DNA from: Streptomyces sp. AC555_RSS877
GTDB taxonomy: Bacteria > Actinomycetota > Actinomycetes > Streptomycetales > Streptomycetaceae
Length of the DNA: 64,000 nucleotides
NCBI RefSeq assembly: GCF_019049245.1
Contig: NZ_JAGMUK010000016.1
Location: 95,012-159,011 of the forward strand
Direction: 5' to 3'
Part shown: one piece after another, positions 43,930 through 51,757 of the stretch
How the letters are laid out: each line of letters opens with the position of its first letter
Numbering within the stretch: the first letter of the stretch is position 1
Notes under the pieces: generated by a model
What the model was told of the DNA's origin: nothing
The model's input: only the letters and a program-made list of their open reading frames with translations
Database searches by the model: none
Made by a program: the position numbers and the translations under genes

Positions 43930-46077
43930 ATGTCCATTTCCAGTACTGATCACGTCGTCGTGCCCGAGAACGAGGGCACCGTCGTGCCCGAGACCGCGGT
44001 CACCGAGGACGCACCCGAGGTCACCTTCGCGAGCCTCGGTCTCCCCGAGGGCGTCGTGCGCAAGCTCGCCCAGAACGGCGTGACCTCCCCCTTCCCGATC
44101 CAGGCCGCGACCATCCCGGACGCCCTGGCCGGCAAGGACATCCTCGGCCGTGGCCGCACCGGCTCCGGCAAGACCCTCTCCTTCGGTCTGCCGATGCTCG
44201 CGACGCTGTCCGGCGGGCACACCGAGAAGAAGAAGCCCCGCGGCATCATCCTCACGCCGACCCGCGAGCTCGCGATGCAGGTCGCGGACGCGCTCCAGCC
44301 GTACGGCGACGTCCTCGGCCTGAAGATGAAGGTCGTCTGCGGCGGTACGTCGATGAGCAACCAGATCTACGCCCTGGAGCGCGGCGTCGACGTCCTCGTC
44401 GCCACCCCGGGCCGTCTGCGCGACATCATCAGCCGCGGCGCCTGCTCGCTGGAGAACGTCCAGGTCGCCGTCCTCGACGAGGCCGACCAGATGTCCGACC
44501 TGGGCTTCCTGCCCGAGGTCACCGAGCTGCTCGACCAGATCCCGGGCGGCGGCCAGCGCATGCTGTTCTCGGCCACGATGGAGAACGAGATCTCCACGCT
44601 GGTCAAGCGCTACCTGACCAACCCGGTGACGCACGAGGTCGACAGCGCCCAGGGCAACGTCACGACCATGTCGCACCACATCCTCATCGTGAAGCCCAAG
44701 GACAAGGCGCCGGTCACCGCCGCGATCGCCTCCCGCAAGGGCCGCACGATCATCTTCGTCCGCACCCAGCTGGGCGCCGACCGCATCGCCGAGCAGCTCT
44801 GCGACTCCGGCGTGAAGGCCGACGCGCTGCACGGCGGTATGACGCAGGGCGCCCGTACCCGGGTGCTCGAGGACTTCAAGAAGGGCTACGTCAACGCCCT
44901 CGTCGCCACCGACGTCGCCGCCCGCGGCATCCACGTCGACGGCATCGACCTGGTCCTGAACGTGGACCCGGCCGGCGACCACAAGGACTACCTGCACCGT
45001 GCCGGCCGCACGGCCCGCGCCGGCCGCACCGGCACCGTGGTCTCGCTGTCCCTGCCGCACCAGCGCCGCCAGATCTTCCGGCTGATGGAGGACGCGGGCG
45101 TCGACGCCGGACGTCACATCATCAACTCCGGTACGGCCTTCGAGCCCGAGGTCGCCGAGATCACCGGCGCCCGTTCGATGACCGAGGTCCAGGCCGAGTC
45201 GGCGGGCAACGCCGCGCAGCAGGCCGAGCGTGAGGTCGCACAGCTCACCAAGGAGCTGGAGCGGGCGCAGCGCCGCGCGACCGAGCTGCGCGAGGAGGCC
45301 GACCGCCTGGTGGCCCGGGTCGCCCGCGAGCAGGGCGAGGACCCCGAGGCGGCGGTTGCCCAGGCGCAGGCCGCGGCGGCCGAGGTCTCCGTTCCCGAGC
45401 AGCCCGCGGCGCAGGACGTCGACAAGGCGGACCGGGACGACCGTGGCGGCCGCTCGTACGAGCGCCGCGACAACGACCGTGGCGGGTTCCGTCGCGATGA
45501 CAACCGTGGTGGCGGTCGTTCCTTCGAGCGTCGTGACGACAACCGTGGTGGTGGCCGTTCCTTCGAGCGTCGTGACGACAACCGTGGTGGCGGTCGTTCC
45601 TTCGAGCGTCGTGACGACAACCGTGGTGGCGGTCGTTCCTTCGAGCGTCGTGACGACAACCGTGGTGGTGGCCGTTCCTTCGAGCGTCGTGACGACAACC
45701 GTGGTGGTGGCCGTTCCTTCGAGCGTCGCGATGACAACCGTGGTGGTGGCCGTTCCTTCGAGCGTCGCGATGACAACCGTGGTGGCGGCGGTTCCTTCGA
45801 GCGCCGTGACAACGACCGTGGCGGCTTCCGCCGCGACGACCGTCCGGCCCGTCCCTTCGAGCGTCGGGACGAGCGCGGTGGGCACCGGGGCAGCGACCGT
45901 CCGTTCAACCGTGACCGCCAGGGTGACCGCCCCGGCTTTCGCTCCTCCGGCCACGACCGCCCCTCCGGCCGTCGTGACGACCACCGCGGCAGCGGACCCG
46001 GCACCACCGGCACCGGCACGGGAACCGGCACCTTCGGTCGCCGTGACGACAAGCCGCGCTGGAAGCGCAACGGCTGA
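43930..46077 (+). CDS. DEAD-box ATP-dependent RNA helicase with RGG-rich repeat tail
   Basis: This 715-residue helicase has motif I GRTGSGKT (75-82), DEAD (183-186), SAT in FSATMENE, and motif VI HRAGRTARAG. After the RecA core come a coiled-coil-like stretch (about 435-480) and a disordered basic tail. The tail holds eight 13-residue repeats with DDNRGGGRSFERR (521-624) and further RGG/RD units. RGG tails bind RNA and can drive condensate formation. It probably remodels mRNA or ribosome precursors in the cold or in stress. The ATG at 43930 follows GGAAGG. Confidence 0.95.
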   Translation: MSISSTDHVVVPENEGTVVPETAVTEDAPEVTFASLGLPEGVVRKLAQNGVTSPFPIQAATIPDALAGKDILGRGRTGSGKTLSFGLPMLATLSGGHTEKKKPRGIILTPTRELAMQVADALQPYGDVLGLKMKVVCGGTSMSNQIYALERGVDVLVATPGRLRDIISRGACSLENVQVAVLDEADQMSDLGFLPEVTELLDQIPGGGQRMLFSATMENEISTLVKRYLTNPVTHEVDSAQGNVTTMSHHILIVKPKDKAPVTAAIASRKGRTIIFVRTQLGADRIAEQLCDSGVKADALHGGMTQGARTRVLEDFKKGYVNALVATDVAARGIHVDGIDLVLNVDPAGDHKDYLHRAGRTARAGRTGTVVSLSLPHQRRQIFRLMEDAGVDAGRHIINSGTAFEPEVAEITGARSMTEVQAESAGNAAQQAEREVAQLTKELERAQRRATELREEADRLVARVAREQGEDPEAAVAQAQAAAAEVSVPEQPAAQDVDKADRDDRGGRSYERRDNDRGGFRRDDNRGGGRSFERRDDNRGGGRSFERRDDNRGGGRSFERRDDNRGGGRSFERRDDNRGGGRSFERRDDNRGGGRSFERRDDNRGGGRSFERRDDNRGGGGSFERRDNDRGGFRRDDRPARPFERRDERGGHRGSDRPFNRDRQGDRPGFRSSGHDRPSGRRDDHRGSGPGTTGTGTGTGTFGRRDDKPRWKRNG
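45490..45801. repeat. 39-bp coding tandem repeat, eight copies
   Basis: Eight units of 39 bp run without a gap, differing only at a few synonymous positions (GGC/GGT/CGT/CGC) and one Gly-for-Arg in the last. The nucleotide similarity is higher than selection on protein alone would require, so recent expansion or gene conversion is likely. It is in frame within the RGG tail of the helicase. Confidence 0.95.
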
Positions 46078-46110
46078 CAGCGCAGCGGCTGACGCCGGCT
46101 GAGTACCTGA

Positions 46111-46145
46111 GAAGGGCCCGTACGACTTGGTCGTGCGGGCCCTTC
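46111..46145 (+). terminator. Terminator of the DEAD-box helicase gene
   Basis: A 16-bp stem with one G-U pair (46111-46126 with 46130-46145) and a three-base loop is followed by a weak C/T stretch. It lies 33 bases after the stop codon. Confidence 0.8.
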
Positions 46146-46515
46146 CGGCATTCCCAGGGGCCATGGTGGCGGCCGTAGAAAAGGCTTTCCCCCGTGACGC
46201 CAATTCACTACCGGAACCTGTGTGGCGGTTGTTAACATCCCCTGGTTTGCATGACGAGCCGTGGCCATGGGGGATCTTCGACGCGGCCGGCCGTCGTGCC
46301 TTTCACTTTTTCCCTGGGGAGGGACCTTGACCCGGCGCGCCCGGATCACTCTCACTTCGCCGAGCCAGGACGCCCTTGGCGCTGGCTCGCTGACCACCGC
46401 AGGCCTCGCGGCCGCGGACACCGCACCGAGAGGCCACTACTTCGTCCTCAACCGCCTCGTTCGCCGCGCGCGTGGAGATCGCGACCGGCCGACAGGGCTA
46501 CAAGGGGGGCTTCTG
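46146..46515. other. Intergenic region before the FG-GAP gene
   Basis: This 370-base stretch holds no gene I can support. It contains the AT-containing segment TTGTTAACATCC near 46230, which may be part of a promoter. An in-frame extension of the next gene back to 46261 encodes no signal peptide and is treated as non-coding leader. Confidence 0.4.
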
Positions 46516-49500
46516 ATGGGGAACGTTCCGGTGAGAGGGCGGCGTACGGCTGCCGCCCTGGCCGTCCTGGCCCTGGCTGTCGGGCTCGCCCCCGTCGTCA
46601 CCGCACCGGCCGCTGCCGCGGAGGGCGCGGCGGCCGTCCCGCTGGACATCACGCCCAACTGGCGTGGCGTACCCCGGGAGGAGTCGCTGGGTTCCTTCGG
46701 CGCGAGCGGGTTCGTGCACTCGGCCGAGGACGCGGTCGAGGGGTTCGGGGAGGAGTTCGCGTGGACCCGGCTCGACACGGGGGAGACCACGAACCTCGGT
46801 TACGGCAACAACGAGGACGCCGCCTTCGCCGAGTTCGGCGCCGAGTCGGACTACGTGGCCCACCACCACCTGGGCTGGATCGACATCCGGAACATGGCGG
46901 ACGGCTCCTCGCGCCGCTTCTCCGTGCCGTCCGGTGACCTCTTCCAGGGGCTGGTCGGCTCCACGGCCCTGGTGAAGGACTACACGGACGACGACCTGCA
47001 GACCGTCGACAGCTGGTACCTGCTGCCCGCCGAAAACCCGGTGGCCGACGCCAAGGTGACCGTCACCGGCTGGCCCGAGGGCACGGACCTGATGGGCGTA
47101 CGGCTGATCGCGGGTGACAGGGACGAGGCGGTCGTACGGTTCTCCACCGACCCGGAGACGCCCGAGGCCCGCCGCTGGCTCGGCCTGGTCGACCTGAAGA
47201 CCGGGCAGGTACGTTCCTTCACCGCGAGCGCCGGGAGCGTCGCCGTCGCCGGCGACGACCTGCTCTGGATCGACGGCGACCGCACCGCACACGTCCGCTC
47301 GCGCACCGATCTGGACGCACCCGAGCGGGTCTTCCCGGTCCCGGCCGACCTCGACCTCGGCAAGGTCGGTCTGCTCGAGGGCTGGCTGCTCGCCTTCACC
47401 CAGGCCGACGGCACGGACGCGGCGCTGAAGCGGAACCTGGTCGCCGTGTCGTTCGGACAGCAGCGGCGGACGCTGCTGGACAAGGCCGACAAGGAGGCCG
47501 TGCAGATCGCGGGCGGCGGGGTCGCGGTGATCGGCGGGACCTCCTCGGCGGACTGGTACCTGCAGAAGGCGACGGTGGGCGCGGACGGCCTGCCCCAGCT
47601 GCAGAAGCTGCGGCGCGTGGCCCCGGTCGCGACCGGCATCGACGCGATCGCGCTGAGCGCGGGCACGCTGTCGACGGTGGAGAAGGACGGCCCGCAGGGC
47701 GCCGGCTTCTACAACCGCACCCTCAGCCCCGCCCAGGCGCCCACCTCCGCGTCCGGCCCGGCATGGGTGGGACGCGAGAGCGGAAGGTCGTACGACTACA
47801 CGGTCTGCGGGCAGAACCCCTGCACCCAGCTCTTCAACAGCGGTGACGGGCGCAGTGTCTACCAGGTCCGCAACTACCAGAGCGGCCCGCAGGTCGAGAT
47901 CGTCGGCCGGCGTGGGCCCGAGCAGGCGGACCGGGCGCTGACCGGCGACTTCGACGGGCGGCTCACCGACTCCTTCGGACGGTACGCCGTCTACCAGAGC
48001 GGCCGTCCGACCGTGCCCGGGGCGCCCGTCACGGACGGGAAGACCATCGTCGTCGACCTCGACACCGGAACGGTGGTCGACCAGCGGGCGCAGACGGGCG
48101 CGACCGTGTGGGGCGGCACGCTCTACGCGGCCACGGCGACGGCGGGGACCGTCGCCCGCAAGGACCTCGCGACCGGCAAGGACGCCGGGACCCTCGACAC
48201 CGGTGCGCCCTGTGTGCCGGTGGAGCTGCAGAGCGCCGGGCCGTGGCTGTACTGGACGTGCGAGCAGTTCCGCCAGCACGGGGTCGTCAACGTGAAGACC
48301 GGCGCGAAGGTCGCGCTGCCCGCCGGGCGGGGCGGCCTGCTCGGCGACGGTTACTTCGTCAACCAGCGCTACACGAGCTCCGACCTGCGCCTGACGGAGT
48401 TCCAGAGCGGCTCCGCCGTCACCCGGGACCTCGGCATCCCCATGTCCGGCGACGGCAGCGACAGCCGGCGCCGTACCTGGGCGGTGGACCGTTTCGGCGG
48501 GGGCATCGCCTACGTCGACCAGGAGAAGGTGGTCCACGTCGTGGCGAGCGGGGTGCCCGCCTCGCCGCTGACGGCGGTAACGGCGAGCACGACCGGCACC
48601 CTCAAGGCGCCTGCCACCTGGAAGCCGTCCTGGAGGCTGTCCAAGCCGGCCGCCTCCTGGAAGCTGACGGTGAGGTCGGCGACCGGCGCGACGGTCCGCA
48701 CGCTGAGCGGCGGCGAGACCCGCGGGGCCGTCGACGCGGCGTGGGACGGGAAGACGGCGGCGGGCGCGTACGCGCCGAACGGGTCGTACACCTGGACCCT
48801 CACCGCCCCGCCCGCCGACGGTGTCGGCGCTCCGCTGGAGGTGAAGGGCTCGCTCGCGCTGCGCGGCGCCGGCGCGGTGCGGCACGACCACCTCGGCGGC
48901 GACGGGGTGGGCGACCTGCTCACTCTCAACTCCTCCGGCGGACTGACCTTTCAGCAGGGCACCGGCGCGGGCACGTTCTCCGGAAAGGTGACCGGGACGG
49001 GCTGGGCCACCTCGGTCCGGGCGGTCCCTTTCGGGGACCTGAGCGGGGACCGCTGCAACGACGTGCTCGTACGGCTGAGCAGTGGCGCCCTGCGGCTGTA
49101 CAAGCCGGGCTGCGGTGCCGCGCTGACGCCGTCGACGTCGTACACGACTCTCTCGGCCGGCGGCTGGAACCAGTACGACCTGCTCACCGCGCCCGGTGAC
49201 GTGAGCGGCGACGGCCGTCCGGACCTGGTCGCGCGCAACGCGTCGACCGGCACGGTGTACCTGTACAAGGGCACGAGCGCGGGCAAGCTGTCGGCGCGGG
49301 TGAAGCTCTACGACAACTGGAAGACGTACAAGAAGGTCGTCGGGGCGGGTGACCTGAACGGTGACGGGGTGGGTGACCTGCTCGCCCAGGACACGTCGAA
49401 CAACCTGTACCGCTACTACGGCAAGGGCAACGGCGCCTTCGGCGCCCGCGTGAAGGTGTTCTCCAACTGGGGTGGCACCTACAACGCGATCGTCGGCGTC

Positions 49501-49647
49501 GGGGACATCACCGGGGACGGCAGGAGCGACCTGGTGGTGCGGGACTCGGCGGGCAACCTGTACCGCAACCCGGGTGACGGCAAGGGGTCGTTCGGGGCCC
49601 GGGTGAAGATCACGAGCGGCTGGCAGGGCTACAAGGGCCTTTTCTAG
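46516..49647 (+). CDS. Secreted FG-GAP/VCBS repeat protein
   Basis: This 1043-residue protein begins with a Sec signal peptide (hydrophobic AALAVLALAVGLAPVV, then APAAAAEG). The middle is a long beta-propeller-like region, followed by a FlgD-like Ig-type domain (AAWDGKTAAGAYAPNGSYTW). Four C-terminal FG-GAP/VCBS repeats have GDLNGDGVGDLL-type calcium loops (about residues 790-1043). Such repeats bind calcium and mediate surface adhesion. The ATG at 46516 follows AAGGGGGG. It is alone in the region, between the helicase terminator and the permease gene. Confidence 0.85.
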   Translation: MGNVPVRGRRTAAALAVLALAVGLAPVVTAPAAAAEGAAAVPLDITPNWRGVPREESLGSFGASGFVHSAEDAVEGFGEEFAWTRLDTGETTNLGYGNNEDAAFAEFGAESDYVAHHHLGWIDIRNMADGSSRRFSVPSGDLFQGLVGSTALVKDYTDDDLQTVDSWYLLPAENPVADAKVTVTGWPEGTDLMGVRLIAGDRDEAVVRFSTDPETPEARRWLGLVDLKTGQVRSFTASAGSVAVAGDDLLWIDGDRTAHVRSRTDLDAPERVFPVPADLDLGKVGLLEGWLLAFTQADGTDAALKRNLVAVSFGQQRRTLLDKADKEAVQIAGGGVAVIGGTSSADWYLQKATVGADGLPQLQKLRRVAPVATGIDAIALSAGTLSTVEKDGPQGAGFYNRTLSPAQAPTSASGPAWVGRESGRSYDYTVCGQNPCTQLFNSGDGRSVYQVRNYQSGPQVEIVGRRGPEQADRALTGDFDGRLTDSFGRYAVYQSGRPTVPGAPVTDGKTIVVDLDTGTVVDQRAQTGATVWGGTLYAATATAGTVARKDLATGKDAGTLDTGAPCVPVELQSAGPWLYWTCEQFRQHGVVNVKTGAKVALPAGRGGLLGDGYFVNQRYTSSDLRLTEFQSGSAVTRDLGIPMSGDGSDSRRRTWAVDRFGGGIAYVDQEKVVHVVASGVPASPLTAVTASTTGTLKAPATWKPSWRLSKPAASWKLTVRSATGATVRTLSGGETRGAVDAAWDGKTAAGAYAPNGSYTWTLTAPPADGVGAPLEVKGSLALRGAGAVRHDHLGGDGVGDLLTLNSSGGLTFQQGTGAGTFSGKVTGTGWATSVRAVPFGDLSGDRCNDVLVRLSSGALRLYKPGCGAALTPSTSYTTLSAGGWNQYDLLTAPGDVSGDGRPDLVARNASTGTVYLYKGTSAGKLSARVKLYDNWKTYKKVVGAGDLNGDGVGDLLAQDTSNNLYRYYGKGNGAFGARVKVFSNWGGTYNAIVGVGDITGDGRSDLVVRDSAGNLYRNPGDGKGSFGARVKITSGWQGYKGLF

Positions 49648-49695
49648 CCAAGTTGTGACGTGTGTCACGCCCCTGGCAGGGGAATTGCTGGGGGC

Positions 49696-51240
49696 ATGAC
49701 AGATGACGCCAGAGCGAGCGGGCATACGGATCTCACGGACGAGGAACGGCTGGCCCAGCTCGGTTACACGCAGGTTCTCGCCCGCCGCATGTCGGCGTTC
49801 TCCAACTACGCGGTCTCCTTCACCATCATCTCGGTCCTCTCGGGCTGCCTGACGCTGTATCTGTTCGGCATGAACACGGGCGGCCCGGCCGTGATCATGT
49901 GGGGCTGGGTGGCAGTAGGCCTGATGACCCTCTTCGTCGGCCTGTCGATGGCCGAGATCTGTTCGGCGTACCCCACGTCGGCGGGCCTCTACTTCTGGGC
50001 GCACCGCCTGGCCCCGTCCCGCACCGCGGCCGCGTGGGCCTGGTTCACGGGCTGGTTCAACGTGCTCGGCCAGGTCGCGGTCACCGCGGGCATCGACTTC
50101 GGGGCGGCGTCCTTCCTCGGCGCCTACCTGAACCTCCAGTTCGACTTCGAGGTGACACCGGGCCGCACGGTCCTGCTCTTCGCGGGCATCCTGGTGCTGC
50201 ACGGCCTGCTGAACACCTTCGGCGTCCGGATCGTCGGTCTGCTGAACAGCGTCAGCGTCTGGTGGCACGTGCTGGGCGTGGCGGTGATCGTCGGCGCGCT
50301 GACCTTCGTGCCCGACCAGCACCAGTCCGCGTCCTTCGTGTTCGGCGAGTTCGTCAACAACACGGGCTGGGGCAGCGGGGTGTACGTCGTCCTCCTGGGC
50401 CTGCTGATGGCCCAGTACACCTTCACCGGCTACGACGCCTCGGCCCACATGACGGAGGAGACCCGGGACGCGTCGACGGCGGGCCCCAAGGGGATCGTCC
50501 GCTCGATCTGGACGTCGTGGATAGCGGGTTTCGTCCTGCTGCTCGGCTTCACCTTCGCGATCCAGTCGTACGACGCTGCCCTCGGGTCCGCGACGGGCGC
50601 GCCGCCGGCCCAGATCCTGCTGGACGCGCTGGGCGCGACGGCGGGCAAGATGCTCCTGCTGGTCGTGATCGGGGCGCAGTTGTTCTGCGGGATGGCGTCG
50701 GTCACGGCCAACAGCCGCATGATCTACGCCTTTTCGCGCGACGGCGCCCTGCCTTACTCGCGCGTGTGGCACACGGTCAACCCGCGCACACGCACGCCCG
50801 TGGCGGCGGTCTGGCTGGCGGCGGGCAGCGCGCTGGTCCTGGGCCTTCCGTACCTGATCAACGTGACCGCGTACGCGGCGGTGACGTCGATCGCCGTGAT
50901 CGGCCTGTACATCGCGTACGTCATCCCGACCCTGCTGCGGCTGCGGAAGGGGGAGGCCTTCGAACGCGGGCCGTGGCACCTGGGCCGCTGGTCGCGGATC
51001 GTGGGCGTCGTGTCGGTGGTGTGGGTCGGCGTGATCACGGTCCTGTTCATGCTGCCCCAGGTCTCCCCCGTCACCTGGGAGACCTTCAACTACGCCCCCC
51101 TCGCCGTCCTGGCCGTCCTCGGCTTCGCCTCGACGTGGTGGCTGGCCTCGGCCCGGCACTGGTTCCTCAACCCCGACCACGAGCGGACCCGCGCCCGGGA
51201 GGCGGCTCGCGCGAACGCCCCCGAACCGGTCGATCCCTAA
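49696..51240 (+). CDS. APC-family amino-acid/GABA permease
   Basis: This 514-residue membrane protein has the amino acid-choline transporter pattern. Helix 1 includes FSNYAVSFTIISVLSGCLT, and the family loop FTGYDASAHMTEETRDAS follows helix 6. It probably imports amino acids, GABA or polyamine-like solutes. The ATG at 49696 is 48 bases after the FG-GAP stop, preceded by GGGGG with good spacing. It is the last gene before tRNA-Lys and the defence island. Confidence 0.9.
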   Translation: MTDDARASGHTDLTDEERLAQLGYTQVLARRMSAFSNYAVSFTIISVLSGCLTLYLFGMNTGGPAVIMWGWVAVGLMTLFVGLSMAEICSAYPTSAGLYFWAHRLAPSRTAAAWAWFTGWFNVLGQVAVTAGIDFGAASFLGAYLNLQFDFEVTPGRTVLLFAGILVLHGLLNTFGVRIVGLLNSVSVWWHVLGVAVIVGALTFVPDQHQSASFVFGEFVNNTGWGSGVYVVLLGLLMAQYTFTGYDASAHMTEETRDASTAGPKGIVRSIWTSWIAGFVLLLGFTFAIQSYDAALGSATGAPPAQILLDALGATAGKMLLLVVIGAQLFCGMASVTANSRMIYAFSRDGALPYSRVWHTVNPRTRTPVAAVWLAAGSALVLGLPYLINVTAYAAVTSIAVIGLYIAYVIPTLLRLRKGEAFERGPWHLGRWSRIVGVVSVVWVGVITVLFMLPQVSPVTWETFNYAPLAVLAVLGFASTWWLASARHWFLNPDHERTRAREAARANAPEPVDP

Positions 51241-51360
51241 CACTTTGGACCCGCCCCGGACCCACACCGGCCCATCCTTTTCATCCGGCACGGCCGTGTC
51301 CCCGATACCCGATCGGCGACACGGCCTGCTCCGGCTATGCTCGGGGTGGCAACATCGCCT

Positions 51361-51433
51361 GGGCCCTTAGCTCAATTGGCAGAGCAGTGGACTTTTAATC
51401 CATTGGTTGTGGGTTCGAGTCCCACAGGGCCTA
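51361..51433 (+). tRNA. tRNA-Lys (anticodon TTT)
   Basis: A 73-nt cloverleaf: acceptor arm GGGCCCT/AGGGCCT, anticodon loop CTTTTAA, T arm GGTTCGAGTCC, discriminator A. Its 3' end faces the defence island. I see no duplicate of its 3' half within the rest of the window, so a second attachment site, if any, lies outside. Confidence 0.95.
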
Positions 51434-51472
51434 CGGCTTGCGGGTGGGCTACGTGCCCTCTGACCCGTAGTG

Positions 51473-51508
51473 CAGCGCTCGGGCTGGCTTCGGCCGGCTC
51501 GGGCGCTG
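51473..51508 (+). terminator. Terminator after tRNA-Lys
   Basis: CAGCGC (51473-51478) pairs with GCGCTG (51503-51508) around an inner CTGGC/GCCGG-type stem with a TTCG turn. It lies 40 bases after the tRNA. The further 250 bases up to the PglW gene hold no gene I can support. Confidence 0.6.
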
Positions 51509-51757
51509 TCTCGTTGAGACCTCAGCTGACTTGAACATGCCTCGCGATGTCGAGCAGCCGCTTGTGCCCGACATCGGTCCGGACCGGACGAACGGCAAAG
51601 ACTAGGATGCCGTCAGACCGAGCAGGGTGTGGGGCGGCTGTCGGTGCCAGGGCGCCTTGCTTATGGCCGCAGGAGCACCACGTCGTCGTGTCCGAGTGCG
51701 GCTTGCATCGGTTCCTGACTGCCCACGTCAACACCCGATCGCACCAGGAGGCCCTCG

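Noticed and set aside
45490..45801. Regular 39-bp units considered as a CRISPR array
   Set aside because: The units are contiguous and coding, without unique spacers, and keep the helicase reading frame.
43747..46203. A minus-strand frame with TTVVVTTLEGTA repeats resembling a surface protein
   Set aside because: The repeats are the antisense of the 39-bp RGG repeats of the DEAD-box helicase. The frame has no signal peptide or family features.
46498..51291. A 1597-codon minus-strand frame over the FG-GAP and permease genes
   Set aside because: It covers two well-supported plus-strand genes, has no domain pattern and no start context.
51509..51757. Short open frames between tRNA-Lys and pglW
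   Set aside because: Frames of 81-88 codons on both strands show no ribosome site or recognisable motif, and overlap the pglW start.
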